DNA from: Drosophila pseudoobscura
Taxonomy: Eukaryota > Arthropoda > Insecta > Diptera > Drosophilidae
NCBI RefSeq assembly: GCF_009870125.1
Contig: NC_046683.1
Coordinates: 14,517,001-14,581,000, forward strand
DNA: 64,000 nucleotides
Direction: 5' to 3'
Shown: positions 37,518 to 50,258 of the stretch, in pieces
Layout of the letters: every line of letters begins with the position of its first letter
Position numbering within the stretch: position 1 is the stretch's first letter
Made by a program: the position numbers and the translations under genes
Notes under the pieces: generated by a model
The model's database searches: none
Told to the model about the DNA's origin: nothing
What the model saw: the letters and a program-made list of their open reading frames with translations, nothing else

Positions 37518-40500
37518 CGATTTCGGAGGCAGAAGCGGCTCTATACGAGACGGACCAAGGCCTAGAATCGAATACACCCGAGAAAATGAATGTTCTTAAA
37601 ACACAAGAGTGATTGTACCATACAGGTAAGTTAGCTATGTGGTTTCAATTAAATCAGAAAATAATTATGATTCTCTTAATTTCAGAACGCCTTTGCCCCT
37701 TGCAAACGAACGAAATAGAAGGCTCTTGGAGCAGAACTCTAAAAACCATATATACATATGTATATGTATTGTTGCATGTGAAACAGAGAAAAGGTTTTCT
37801 CTTCGTGCTTTGTTTTACATTCTTCGATGGATTGATCGATTGCACTCTTTCGAAGAACCATTTTGAGTGTCCAAAGTGACTAAATGGCCTTTGTGAAATT
37901 ATCTATTCTTGGGCCACAATCAGTCAAGTGGTAAAGGCTGGGCTGGGCCGGAGCCCATCTGGAGTGTGCAGACAAATGACTTAATTACTTTTTCAAAGTC
38001 AGTTAATTAGTGTCGGCCAGGAGCAGCAGCAGACCAAATGAAAATGGCCAACGAACGATGACAGGAATAGCCGGTCGGCTAAGATGGGGAAAATGAGTTA
38101 CCAGCAGGAAGAGCGCAAAGTAAGGGGGGAGTGAAAAAGCAGAACATAAATTACAAGAAATTGAAGTGGCCTGCACTGGCCTGCATTGGCCCATGGCTCT
38201 GACCCCGAAGGGGTATGAGCATGAAGGACTCAAGTCGAAGGTGGTTATGCGAGAGTTCAACATTTATTGATGCTGTTAACACTGCTTAGCCCCTCTCCCC
38301 ACTCAACTTAATGTGTCTTCTGTCATTTGTCCAAAGACGATCCATTAAACTTAGCCCTGCCCGAGCGTACAGTGGGCCACACAATTATTGGGGGGCTACT
38401 GAAATCAAGTTTAATTTCCACTTACTTTAAAATACAAATCTACGAATAATTTGATTTAATCTGTTCTTTCTTTTTAAGGACATTGTTGGGCCAAGGCAGC
38501 CGGTTTTTAATTAAATGGAATTATATAAAGTAAATAAGCATATTATTGGAGAATTACATTTATCGCTCATTTGTTGAATAATTCTCTGTTGGTATCAATT
38601 GTAGACCACTGTACATAGACCCATTGTGCAGGGCTCTCGTGTTGTTCGAATCAAAAGCAGAAAAAAGGGAGATACAGTTTTATACATAAATTAATGGACC
38701 ACGCCCAAAACTTATCGAGTGGCAGTGGGTGTTGTTGGAGTAGTTTGTTGTGGCCCTTCTTGTATGCCCTTCAAAAGAGTACAGGGATTGTCCATCGGCC
38801 CATCACAGTACCAAATACGGAATGGCCAAAAACGGATAACTATGTCTAGATAGTGGCAGCTGCAACGATTGGAGTTGAAGATATTTAAAACAATAATATG
38901 TATACATACATACTAGGTAGAAAGGATCGATCTGCGAGGGTATCTAACGCCTCGGCCCCCGAAACTAGCCTATCGCTTTTATTTGTTTGTTTTGTAAGTG
39001 TTTGTTGTTTTCCCTTCGATTGTTTTTCCGCACTAGCACTTCGCTGCAACCCCTCGTAATGGCATAATGGAGTTGGCGAACGAGATTGGATAGGTTGAGG
39101 GAGCAGAGGTTTTTATGCTGGCATCGCGTGTTTTATGATACAATTAAATGGCCCGATATGCAAGCTGGCTTGCAAATTGCAGCTCTGAGTTCAAATTAAT
39201 TGCTTGCTATTTTCAAATTACTCATACGACCCGTTGGCCCATAGCCCATGGCCACGGCTGCCGCCCACCCTTGCCTATTCATTTGCTTAAGATGATCTCC
39301 AGCTTCAGCTCCACGGCCAACTACTGCTGGCCTGTGTCATTTACATTAACCATTTCAGTTTCAGGCAACAGCTTCGACTACAGTTTTGTAGCTCTGAATA
39401 GAGCTCTAGGTAAGGTCCTTTTTGGTCGAGGGGCACCTGGCGAAAACTGTTGCCGGAAGCGAGCGCTCGTAAATTACTTGAATAATGCAAAATAACAATA
39501 TTTACTCATTGTTCTCACTCGTTCTTTACCAGTCCTACCCCTTGTCCTCAGTGGGTGGCTTTTTTTGGGGATATTCTGTAAAATACTTTCTCCCGGAGAG
39601 TGCTGATAATCTCCTTGGCATTAAATGGAATTTAAATTATCCCAAACAAAAGGTAGCGTAAATTCCATTTTTGTCGGGGAATAAAAGTAATAGACGGTAT
39701 ATTCCAAGGTAAACTCCAGAAAGTATTTTGCACAAATGAGTCCAACATGAATTTAACCACGACTGAAGTACTGAAGTTAAGCCAGAAATAACCTGGAGAT
39801 TACCAGAAGAAAAAAGTAATGGGAAAAGTAGGAGGAATCCAAAGCTTAAGCCAAGTTTTATAGAACATGCATCCTCGTGAACTTAACCAAAGGTTAATTG
39901 AGAATAATAGAATAGAATGGAATAGAATAATAGGATTTCCCAATGGAAAAATAAGGTTATTAACCAAAATGAAGCTAAATGATTACTTCCTCTTGCCGTC
40001 TATAAACTTAAATCTATTAAATATTGCACAAAATTAAAATCTTCTAATAAAATGTAAGATTAAATACTATACGACCTTATAGATTTTAGATTTATATCGA
40101 GCTTTAATTGTAGTTATATTCAGTTGTATTTATCTGAGAGACAGCATAACTCTCCACTTTTCAATGGGAAAACCTCCAAAATGCAAATGTGTAGATGAAA
40201 GAGTAAACATATACTTACTATATACAATAAATATAAGTGAATTGTACATAGTACTGATAAATGATGATGTTCATTATGTGCGGGGTGGCGCGAAGCGTCT
40301 TTTGCGATTTAATTAAAGCTCAACTGGAGCGCAACAGCCAAAGGGGGATGGGTGTTGGGTGGCTGGGGATTAGTGCTGTCTGTTGATTGCCTCGCATGTT
40401 GGCCAGCGATTTTTCAGCAGCTTCAAGACAGAAAGATTGTGAGTTCGAGATGGAGATGGGAATGGAGCGGCATTATCCCCATCATCATCATCATCGATGG

Positions 40501-42072
40501 ATTGCCGGTTCCATTAAATGGCCTGATGATGCCGACCGATTGCTTTCCCTCAGCCATCACATATAGCCAGTCGGTCTGTCTGGATGTCTGTCCCATTCTC
40601 TTGGTTCCTGCTGTTGCACACGTTCCAGTTTGTTGCTGCCATCGTGCACGTAATTTCCGTTTCCGTTTCAGCGAACGGCAGCCGGTGACACGCGACAGCT
40701 GTTTGCACATACTTAACGCACACACACACAATCACACGCACACGTACACGCACACGCATTGGTAGGCTTACATGTGTATGCCTTGCCTGTATTTGTGTTA
40801 CTATGCCATTGACTGCGAATCGGAGCGTGAAGGCCATTACAAGTCTGATTATACTGAACCAAAGATTCAATATTTAAAATTGCGCGCACACAACTCAACC
40901 CCGAAGCCGACCCCGCATACATACCCACACCACCCCCTTTCAACCACATTCATCGTCACTTCCGGTCTGTGCTAACTGTTTTTGCGGCAACAGACAGAGA
41001 CCGATACATACTTGCATACATATTATATGGGAAAAGTTCGGCTGTGCCTCTCCTTCGGAGTCCATTCAGAGTCGACCTGGAAATGAGCGACTGACAGAGG
41101 TGTGGTGATGTGGGGGTAGTGGGGCAGCTTCCTGGGTATACGAGAGGAATTCAAGCGGAAAGAGCAAACAATTTTAAATTACTGTTCAAGCAAAACGAAG
41201 TCAATAACAATGAGTGAACAATTTGGTTGACTTTTTGTTAATTATTTTTGTATTGATCCAGTGATACCATGAAGGAAAACGAAGGGTAGAGAAAGCGTCA
41301 AGTGGGGCATCGAGGGAAAAGCACTGAAAAATATATACACAAAAGTAAGAAGTATAAGTTTTTGGTTTGGCGACACTTCGCCATGAAGACTACAGAATCA
41401 CCACAATGCTCATAAACAACTTACATTTGATTAATGCGAATCGCCTTCTTCTTCTGCTCGTCGAATGTAATCTTGTTCTTGAACTTCTGCTCTTGTCTCT
41501 GTGTTCTCGTCCTTCTTCAGTAGATTGATTCACAATGCTCCGATGTCTAACTGAACTACAGTCTCAACGGGAAAGATTAGATCTTAGCTGCTCTTATAAT
41601 ATTTATTTTTGGGACGATAAGAACAACAAACTCGACAGGTTGATATGGCAGCAAGTATATTCAACTATTTTAATTATTTGTTTAGTTAGGCCCACTCTTG
41701 AAAATATTCGTAAAAATTATTAAAATTACGGTTTTCCGAGCCTCGGCTGCGCTCGATTTTAAATATAACTTATAACCATTCTGGGACCCGATTTTATGAT
41801 ACAAATATCGAAATTGTAGCTAAATCGGTGCATTGTCTTCCATAAGGGATGCCCTATAATATATGTGGCTTGAATATGTAAGTTAGAGAATTTCCCATAA
41901 ATTAAATATACTTTTGGATGGCTATCAATTAAATTTGATTTATAGCCTCTGAAAATAAAATTAATGTGCGGCATATTCGATTCTACAATATTTTTCTGGC
42001 GCTTGTTTTTTTGTAAAGCGCATTCTTTGAAAAGCTTTCTTGAGTGTAGCTCTTGCAGATTATAGCTCTTGG
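37518..42072. other. Non-coding interval between Ubc9 remnant and tandem array
   Basis: Apart from the MITE at 38370-38613, this is AT-rich DNA with microsatellites: (CA)n near 40717-40757 and ATG repeats near 40480. Near 41405-41490 a minus-strand stretch reads like a short exon (KNKITFDEQKKKAIRINQ, then a GTAAGT donor), possibly a decayed gene piece. I see no convincing gene. Confidence 0.5.
38370..38613. mobile_element. Tc1/mariner-like MITE, about 244 bp
   Basis: Ends are TACAGTGGGCCACACAATT and, inverted, TACAGTGGTCTACAATTGA, so the termini are related inverted repeats with TA at both borders. The interior is AT-rich and non-coding. CAGTGG...ACA termini are common in Tc1-like elements. 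Confidence 0.6.
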
Positions 42073-42310
42073 AGATTTTGCAAATTGATTGTACAGTTTT
42101 TGCATATTTATAGTAGATATTGTACACTTAAGAACTCTTGTAGATTGATTGAAGGTGTAGATTGTAGATTTGAGTACTTTTGTAGAGTCCTTGATTGTAG
42201 AATCTCATTGTTGAACTGTTGGAGAGTGCAGGATTAATTTTAGACTAATGAACTTATGTATTCCTCCTGCAACTTGCCTAAAACATGCAATTATCCCACC
42301 CGCTCAGCCC

Positions 42311-42643
42311 TTAAAATCCATGGACCTTCAGTTGATGGCCCTTGGCCAATCCGATCTTAGTCAGCCACTGGCAAATGTTCTCCCGTTGATCGCCTTGGAG
42401 CTGTAGCACCTTCCCGTACTCCTGGTGCTCGATGACAGTGCCGTTGCAGGCAAACTCCTTCTTGCAGCTGCGTACAATTTTCTTGAGGTCGTACTCCTGC
42501 GAGAGACCCTGGACAGTGGTCAAAGTTTTGCGACCTTTGCGCTGCTGGATGCGGATGTGGACGAGTCCATCCTGGATATCGTCGTCGTTGCACTTCGAGG
42601 CATCCACAAAGGGATCACGAGTGTTTAGGTTTTGGATCGACAT
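42311..42643 (-). CDS. eIF1-like (SUI1 family), array copy 1
   Basis: 110 residues from MSIQNLNTRDPF to LKVHGF, the full length of eIF1, the factor that guards start-codon fidelity on the 40S subunit. Core blocks are intact: DGLVHIRIQQRKGRKTLTT, DLKKIVRSCKKEFACNGTV and LQLQGDQRENICQWLTKIG. Differences from the fly housekeeping protein as I remember it include VDASKCNDDD, a Lys before GRKTLTT, and AKGHQL in the tail. No intron interrupts it, which suggests a retrocopy. The start is chosen at MSIQ because the family begins there; 11 codons extend upstream in frame in unit 1 as well. It is divergent from the Skp1-like gene of the same unit. Confidence 0.88.
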   Translation of the reverse strand: MSIQNLNTRDPFVDASKCNDDDIQDGLVHIRIQQRKGRKTLTTVQGLSQEYDLKKIVRSCKKEFACNGTVIEHQEYGKVLQLQGDQRENICQWLTKIGLAKGHQLKVHGF

Positions 42644-43406
42644 TATCGTTAATAGTCGCGCGTAAAAAATATACAATACAATAATCGAACTCTAAAAACG
42701 GAATACAAATTGAGAAAATCACAATGTGAATAAGCTGCAGCACACATTTACTTTGAAATACGGCAAGATTATGAAAGGCAACTTGATTTACCTTTCCCAG
42801 AAATTAAAAAAATAATTTTTGTTTGTTAGGAACAATAAGACGACACGATATATACGGCTAGAGCGGCACAATGAAATGAATTGGGAAATCTTCTATTTCA
42901 TGAAAACTGCACGGCCTGCTGCTTTGGCAGGTGTCTATGCCATTCATCTGGCAGGCTTGGAAACTACAGTAGGATATTCTTTGATCAAAAGCAACTGTCA
43001 ATGCCCCCCTATGGGTTTCGTTGGGGAAACATTCACTTTTTTGGTAGTAGTCGTGTGAGACAGACCTATTTATTTCTTGAAAAATATGTCTATTCAAAAT
43101 TTTTAGAACAAAATTGTGGTGGAAACATAATTTAATCTAATATTCAAGGAACGCCCTTAGAGATATAATAAAAACCGTTCCCGTAGGAGACAGGTAAGAT
43201 CCAAGACTACACATGAATCTATTAAATAAACAGCGAATTGCATTCCGTAAAATTACAATGGTAAACTGTAAATAGCATTGAAAGGATTTTACTTACATTT
43301 CTTTAACAGACTAACATGAACGAAAGCGTCGTGCGACGCGACCCCGCCTGAAGGAAACTGACCACGATCATGCCGCAGCGAGTGGCGAGTCCGGGCGACG
43401 ACAGAG

Positions 43407-43658
43407 TCAGCGAGAGCGTACAGTCGCTGCCACGGTAGTCGGTCGTCGCCTGGTTGGGCGTGTTCTGAACGCCACCATCGTGATGGGAGCGATCGGGCGG
43501 CGTGTTAAGGCGAGGTCCGTCAGCAGCACGGGATGGGCTTCGGTCGGGGTGTGCAACTTGCTGTCCAGCGGTAGCTCGACGAAGTGTTGTTGATGTGGAG
43601 AGTGTGCGACATCTGAAAGTGGTTGCTCCGTGGTTTGCTCAACATCTTCGTGCATCAA
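43407..43658 (-). other. GC-rich block with unrecognised ORF, array copy 1
   Basis: 83-codon minus-strand frame starting MMHEDVEQTTEQPLSDVAHS. It lies in a sharply GC-rich patch (about 43330-43660) within AT-rich surroundings, which suggests a captured coding exon. In units 1-3 a 16-base absence relative to unit 4 changes the downstream frame. Function is not recognised. Confidence 0.3.
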
Positions 43659-44230
43659 AGGTATTCGGTTGTGTTTCGTTCAGCTTATTGAACAGCTCGT
43701 CCACGGTACCGGGATTCTACGGGCTTATTCCATGACTGGTACTATAAGTGGTGCTGGCGGGCTGAATGCAAACACAAACTTAATTCTTTTAACAGTGTTT
43801 AGAAATCGTTTTCCGAGTTTGTAAATGTAAACTATGTTTAGCAACTTCAAAGAGATGTGGCCGCAACCTGAATACTAATAAACCAAATTAATACAAATTG
43901 ATCGCTTGTTTACCTAGCATAGGGGCCTAGTGTTGTGAAAATGTGTTGTTCTTTCCGAAAGCAGGGGTGCATTCGGAATATTCGATTATTTATGCGACTT
44001 ACAGCACTTTTGGCCATATTTCTGCCTATCGCCGCAATTATCACCACTAAGGGCATAGAAAACAGCTGATCCGTCTATACAATTTTGACGGTTTAATAAG
44101 CTTATTCTCGGCTAATTGCTGGATTTCGACAGTTTCGCAAGAATACAAAAGCCGTGTGCCGTGTGTAGCTGTGTGCAACGATCGACAGGGCATTGCGTAT
44201 TTCGAGCACCAATTTCTGGCAAAAAGCAAC

Positions 44231-44800
44231 ATGTGAGTACTTGAAATGAATCAAATATAACTTTACAAAAGAGAAAAGGGCTTCAAATGCGATTGCGGCT
44301 AAATATTCCATGTTTCATGTTATATGTACATACATATGTGGGCTTGGTGCACGCTGGCGTGTCTGCGACTGCAACTGATGTTAGCGGGTGACGTCACATT
44401 TCAATGTTTTGTGCGCTTTGTTTTTTTCAGGACCGAAAAGAGGCTGAAGGAGAGAATCCAGATGATGTCCTCCGAGGGAGAACGCATTATTGTTGATAGG
44501 AAAGTCGCCAAGCGATTTGTTGGAGAGAGCAGGATGGGAAATGAAATTGAGCATCTTTACTTTGAGAATGTAAGATCTATTGTTTTGCGGAAGCTAATTT
44601 TGTGGTCATACTATCATAGGGATGATCCTCAGCCCGAACTCAGCGATACCCAAGTAAAACAATGGTACACCCAATTCTTCGATGAGGATCAGGAAATTCT
44701 CTTGGAACTGGCTGAAATAGCCGATACCCTGGAAATAAAGAGGCTTTCCCATATAGCACGGCAACGGCTACTAGATGGTACAACACCTAAGAACAATTGA
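44231..44800 (+). CDS. Skp1-like SCF adaptor, shortened, array copy 1
   Basis: Two exons encode 123 residues. Exon 1 contributes only the bases AT (44231-44232); exon 2 (44431-44800) supplies G-ACC-GAA, so the ATG is split by a GTGAGT...TTTTTTTCAG intron of 198 bp. The protein has the Skp1 POZ fold: SSEGERIIVDRKVAK (for SSDGEIFETDVQIAK), then VRSIVLRKLILWSYYHRDDPQPE (for VNSTILRKVLDWATYHKDDPQP), then FFDEDQEILLELAEIADTLEIKRLSHIA. The acidic loop is short. The sequence stops at DGTTPKNN, where Skp1 continues EEIRKTFNIKNDF, so the F-box-binding C-terminal helices are absent. Skp1 links Cul1 to F-box proteins; flies have several extra skp paralogues. Confidence 0.8.
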
Positions 44801-45634
44801 ATAACTGCTCACGAGCTTCGATTTCAAAGTTAAACATATGTCTAGTAGTTCCCCTTAACTGTTAAAACGAAGTCACGAATTAAATGGTTCTGCAGATAAT
44901 CACAGGTTTGTTTATCTTGAGATAAATGCCCAGGACCGAAGAACCTGGAGAACTTCTGCGCTGCCTTTCAAATCGTTCTCTCAAACCGGGGCAGCATTTA
45001 CTCTAAGTCAGGGGTCGGCGCGGCCCTGCTGCTGCGCTGCCGCTTACGTACACGTGTGTAACAGTGATCGTAATGCCATACCAATACCATAACTGTCTAC
45101 GCGCACAAGCGCTCTAACACCTCGTTCTCGCTGAAACCCCAACATGATTTTGGCAAAGCGAGACCGAGCTCAATCGAGTCCAAGCAACGAGACCCATATC
45201 AAGTCGGAATCGCGACTTCCTCTGCTGTCAACGAATTGCAAACACGAAAAGAAGAGAATCGGAGAGTGGGACAGGGAGAATATCAAAAATATACTCCAAC
45301 GTTAAACAATCCTCTACACTGCTTCAAATGGCGTGCGTTCTTTGAAAATCATTTAATTGTTGTCTCTGCCTGTGTGTCATACGCACCCAAGACACAAGAT
45401 TTTGCAAATTGATTGTAGAGCTTTTGCATATTTATTGTAGATATTGTACACTTAAGAACTCTTGTAGATTGATTGAAGGTGTAGATTGTAGATTTGAGTA
45501 CTTTTGTAGAGTCCTTGATTGTAGAATCTCATTGTTGAACTGTTGGAGAGTGCAGGATTAATTTTAGACTAATGAACTTATGTATTCCTCCTGCAACTTG
45601 CCTAAAACATGCAATTATCCCACCCGCTCAGCCC

Positions 45635-45967
45635 TTAAAATCCATGGACCTTCAGTTGATGGCCCTTGGCCAATCCGATCTTAGTCAGCCACTGGCAAAT
45701 GTTCTCCCGTTGATCGCCTTGGAGCTGTAGCACCTTCCCGTACTCCTGGTGCTCGATGACAGTGCCGTTGCAGGCAAACTCCTTCTTGCAGCTGCGTACA
45801 ATTTTCTTGAGGTCGTACTCCTGCGAGAGACCCTGGACAGTGGTCAAAGTTTTGCGACCTTTGCGCTGCTGGATGCGGATGTGGACGAGTCCATCCTGGA
45901 TATCGTCGTCGTTGCACTTCGAGGCATCCACAAAGGGATCACGAGTGTTTAGGTTTTGGATCGACAT
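45635..45967 (-). CDS. eIF1-like, array copy 2
   Basis: Encodes the same 110-residue protein as copy 1. Just upstream of the ATG, TTCCG replaces TATCG of unit 1 (plus strand), a variant shared with units 3 and 4. Confidence 0.88.
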   Translation of the reverse strand: MSIQNLNTRDPFVDASKCNDDDIQDGLVHIRIQQRKGRKTLTTVQGLSQEYDLKKIVRSCKKEFACNGTVIEHQEYGKVLQLQGDQRENICQWLTKIGLAKGHQLKVHGF

Positions 45968-46730
45968 TTCCGTTAATAGTCGCGCGTAAAAAATATACAA
46001 TACAATAATCGAACTCTAAAAACGGAATACAAATTGAGAAAATCACAATGTGAATAAGCTGCAGCACACATTTACTTTGAAATACGGCAAGATTATGAAA
46101 GGCAACTTGATTTACCTTTCCCAGAAATTAAAAAAATAATTTTTGTTTGTTAGGAACAATAAGACGACACGATATATACGGCTAGAGCGGCAGACTGAAA
46201 TGAATTGGGAAATCTTCTATTTCATGAAAACTGCACGGCCTGCTGCTTTGGAAGGTGTCTATGCCATTCATCTGGCAGGCTTGGAAACTACAGTAGGATA
46301 TTCTTTGATCAAAAGCAACTGTCAATGCCCCCCAATGGGTTTCGTTGGGGAAACATTCACTTTTTTGGTAGTAGTCGTGTGAGACAGACCTATTTATTTC
46401 TTGAAAAATATGTCTATTCAAAATTTTTAGAACAAAATTGTGGTGGAAACATAATTTAATCTAATATTCAAGGAACGCCCTTAGAGATATAATAAAAACC
46501 GTTCCCGTAGGAGACAGGTAAGATCCAAGACTACACATGAATCTATTAAATAAACAGCGAATTGCATTCCGTAAAATTACAATGGTAAACTGTAAATAGC
46601 ATTGAAAGGATTTTACTTACATTTCTTTAACAGACTAACATGAACGAAAGCGTCGTGCGACGCGACCCCGCCTGAAGGAAGCTGACCACGATCATGCCGC
46701 AGCGAGTGGCGAGTCCGGGCGACGACAGAG

Positions 46731-46982
46731 TCAGCGAGAGCGTACAGTCGCTGCCACGGTAGTCGGTCGTCGCCTGGTTGGGCGTGTTCTGAACGCCACC
46801 ATCGTGATGGGAGCGATCGGGCGGCGTGTTAAGGCGAGGTCCGTCAGCAGCACGGGATGGGCTTCGGTCGGGGTGTGCAACTTGCTGTCCAGCGGTAGCT
46901 CGACGAAGTGTTGTTGATGTGGAGAGTGTGCGACATCTGAAAGTGGTTGCTCCGTGGTTTGCTCAACATCTTCGTGCATCAA
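46731..46982 (-). other. GC-rich block with unrecognised ORF, array copy 2
   Basis: Same 83-codon frame as copy 1, identical protein. Confidence 0.3.
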
Positions 46983-47537
46983 AGGTATTCGGTTGTGTTT
47001 CGTTCAGCTTATTGAACAGCTCGTCCACGGTACCGGGATTCTACGGGCTTATTCCATGACTGGTACTATAAGTGGTGCTGGCGGGCTGAATGCAAACACA
47101 AACTTAATTCTTTTAACAGTGTTTAGAAATCGTTTTCCGAGTTTGTAAATGTAAACTATGTTTAGCAACTTCAAAGAGATGTGGCCGCAACCTGAATACT
47201 AATAAACCAAATTAATACAAATTGATCGCTTGTTTACCTAGCATAGGGGCCTAGTGTTGTGAAAATGTGTTGTTCTTTCCGAAAGCAGGGGTGCATTCGG
47301 AATATTCGATTATTTATGCGACTTACAGCACTTTTGGCCATATTTCTGCCTATCGCCGCAATTATCACCACTAAGGGCATAGAAAACAGCTGATCCGTCT
47401 ATACAATTTTGACGGTTTAATAAGCTTATTCTCGGCTAATTGCTGGATTTCGACAGTTTCGCAAGAATACAAAAGCCGTGTGCCGTGTGTAGCTGTGTGC
47501 AACGATCGACAGGCACCAATTTCTGGCAAAAAGCAAC

Positions 47538-48076
47538 ATGTGAGTACTTGAAATGAATCAAAAATAACTTTAAGAGAAAAGGGCTTCAAATGCGATTGCG
47601 GCTAAATATTCCATGTTTCATGTTTCACGCTGGCGTGTCTGCGACTGCAACTGATGTTAGCGGGTGACGTCACATTTCAATGTTTTGTGCGCTTTGTTTT
47701 TTTCAGGACCGAAAAGAGGCTGAAGGAGAGAATCCAGATGATGTCCTCCGAGGGAGAACGCATTATTGTTGATAGGAAAGTCGCCAAGCGATTTGTTGGA
47801 GAGAGCAGGATGGGAAATGAAATTGAGCATCTTTACTTTGAGAATGTAAGATCTATTGTTTTGCGGAAGCTAATTTTGTGGTCATACTATCATAGGGATG
47901 ATCCTCAGCCCGAACTCAGCGATACCCAAGTAAAACAATGGTACACCCAATTCTTCGATGAGGATCAGGAAATTCTCTTGGAACTGGCTGAAATAGCCGA
48001 TACCCTGGAAATAAAGAGGCTTTCCCATATAGCACGGCAACGGCTACTAGATGGTACAACACCTAAGAACAATTGA
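47538..48076 (+). CDS. Skp1-like, shortened, array copy 2
   Basis: Exons 47538-47539 (AT) and 47707-48076. The protein equals copy 1. The 5'UTR exon and the intron (167 bp here) each carry small deletions, but splice sites and the split ATG are kept. Confidence 0.78.
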
Positions 48077-48910
48077 ATAACTGCTCACGAGCTTCGATTT
48101 CAAAGTTAAACATATGTCTAGTAGTTCCCCTTAACTGTTAAAACGAAGTCACGAATTAAATGGTTCTGCAGATAATCACAGGTTTGTTTATCTTGAGATA
48201 AATGCCCAGGACCGAAGAACCTGGAGAACTTCTGCGCTGCCTTTCAAATCGTTCTCTCAAACCGGGGCAGCATTTACTCTAAGTCAGGGGTCGGCGCGGC
48301 CCTGCTGCTGCGCTGCCGCTTACGTACACGTGTGTAACAGTGATCGTAATGCCATACCAATACCATAACTGTCTACGCGCACAAGCGCTCTAACACCTCG
48401 TTCTCGCTGAAACCCCAACATGATTTTGGCAAAGCGAGACCGAGCTCAATCGAGTCCAAGCAACGAGACCCATATCAAGTCGGAATCGCGACTTCCTCTG
48501 CTGTCAACGAATTGCAAACACGAAAAGAAGAGAATCGGAGAGTGGGACAGGGAGAATATCAAAAATATACTCCAACGTTAAACAATCCTCTACACTGCTT
48601 CAAATGGCGTGCGTTCTTTGAAAATCATTTAATTGTTGTCTCTGCCTGTGTGTCATACGCACCCAAGACACAAGATTTTGCAAATTGATTGTAGAGCTTT
48701 TGCATATTTATTGTAGATATTGTACACTTAAGAACTCTTGTAGATTGATTGAAGGTGTAGATTGTAGATTTGAGTACTTTTGTAGAGTCCTTGATTGTAG
48801 AATCTCATTGTTGAACTGTTGGAGAGTGCAGGATTAATTTTAGACTAATGAACTTATGTATTCCTCCTGCAACTTGCCTAAAACATGCAATTATCCCACC
48901 CGCTCAGCCC

Positions 48911-49243
48911 TTAAAATCCATGGACCTTCAGTTGATGGCCCTTGGCCAATCCGATCTTAGTCAGCCACTGGCAAATGTTCTCCCGTTGATCGCCTTGGAG
49001 CTGTAGCACCTTCCCGTACTCCTGGTGCTCGATGACAGTGCCGTTGCAGGCAAACTCCTTCTTGCAGCTGCGTACAATTTTCTTGAGGTCGTACTCCTGC
49101 GAGAGACCCTGGACAGTGGTCAAAGTTTTGCGACCTTTGCGCTGCTGGATGCGGATGTGGACGAGTCCATCCTGGATATCGTCGTCGTTGCACTTCGAGG
49201 CATCCACAAAGGGATCACGAGTGTTTAGGTTTTGGATCGACAT
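48911..49243 (-). CDS. eIF1-like, array copy 3
   Basis: Protein identical to the other three copies. Identity across all copies points to very recent amplification or ongoing homogenisation. Confidence 0.88.
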   Translation of the reverse strand: MSIQNLNTRDPFVDASKCNDDDIQDGLVHIRIQQRKGRKTLTTVQGLSQEYDLKKIVRSCKKEFACNGTVIEHQEYGKVLQLQGDQRENICQWLTKIGLAKGHQLKVHGF

Positions 49244-50006
49244 TTCCGTTAATAGTCGCGCGTAAAAAATATACAATACAATAATCGAACTCTAAAAACG
49301 GAATACAAATTGAGAAAATCACAATGTGAATAAGCTGCAGCACACATTTACTTTGAAATACGGCAAGATTATGAAAGGCAACTTGATTTACCTTTCCCAG
49401 AAATTAAAAAAATAATTTTTGTTTGTTAGGAACAATAAGACGACACGATATATACGGCTAGAGCGGCAGACTGAAATGAATTGGGAAATCTTCTATTTCA
49501 TGAAAACTGCACGGCCTGCTGCTTTGGAAGGTGTCTATGCCATTCATCTGGCAGGCTTGGAAACTACAGTAGGATATTCTTTGATCAAAAGCAACTGTCA
49601 ATGCCCCCCAATGGGTTTCGTTGGGGAAACATTCACTTTTTTGGTAGTAGTCGTGTGAGACAGACCTATTTATTTCTTGAAAAATATGTCTATTCAAAAT
49701 TTTTAGAACAAAATTGTGGTGGAAACATAATTTAATCTAATATTCAAGGAACGCCCTTAGAGATATAATAAAAACCGTTCCCGTAGGAGACAGGTAAGAT
49801 CCAAGACTACACATGAATCTATTAAATAAACAGCGAATTGCATTCCGTAAAATTACAATGGTAAACTGTAAATAGCATTGAAAGGATTTTACTTACATTT
49901 CTTTAACAGACTAACATGAACGAAAGCGTCGTGCGACGCGACCCCGCCTGAAGGAAGCTGACCACGATCATGCCGCAGCGAGTGGCGAGTCCGGGCGACG
50001 ACAGAG

Positions 50007-50258
50007 TCAGCGAGAGCGTACAGTCGCTGCCACGGTAGTCGGTCGTCGCCTGGTTGGGCGTGTTCTGAACGCCACCATCGTGATGGGAGCGATCGGGCGG
50101 CGTGTTAAGGCGAGGTCCGTCAGCAGCACGGGATGGGCTTCGGTCGGGGTGTGCAACTTGCTGTCCAGCGGTAGCTCGACGAAGTGTTGTTGATGTGGAG
50201 AGTGTGCGACATCTGAAAGTGGTTGCTCCGTGGTTTGCTCAACATCTTCGTGCATCAA
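50007..50258 (-). other. GC-rich block with unrecognised ORF, array copy 3
   Basis: Same 83-codon frame as copies 1 and 2. Confidence 0.3.

Larger units (their letters stand above)
42073..45396. repeat. Tandem array unit 1 (3324 bp)
   Basis: Starts at AGATTTTGCAAATTG and runs to the same word in unit 2. It contains eIF1-like (minus), the GC-rich block and Skp1-like (plus). Single-copy DNA to the left ends at GATTATAGCTCTTGG. Confidence 0.93.
45397..48672. repeat. Tandem array unit 2 (3276 bp)
   Basis: Same layout as unit 1. It is 48 bp shorter because of small deletions in the Skp1-like 5'UTR exon and intron (about 47512-47630). Confidence 0.93.

Noticed and set aside
42819-43058. 79-codon plus-strand frame in each array unit
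   Set aside because: Overlaps other open frames on both strands and has no family resemblance; repeated only because the unit is repeated.
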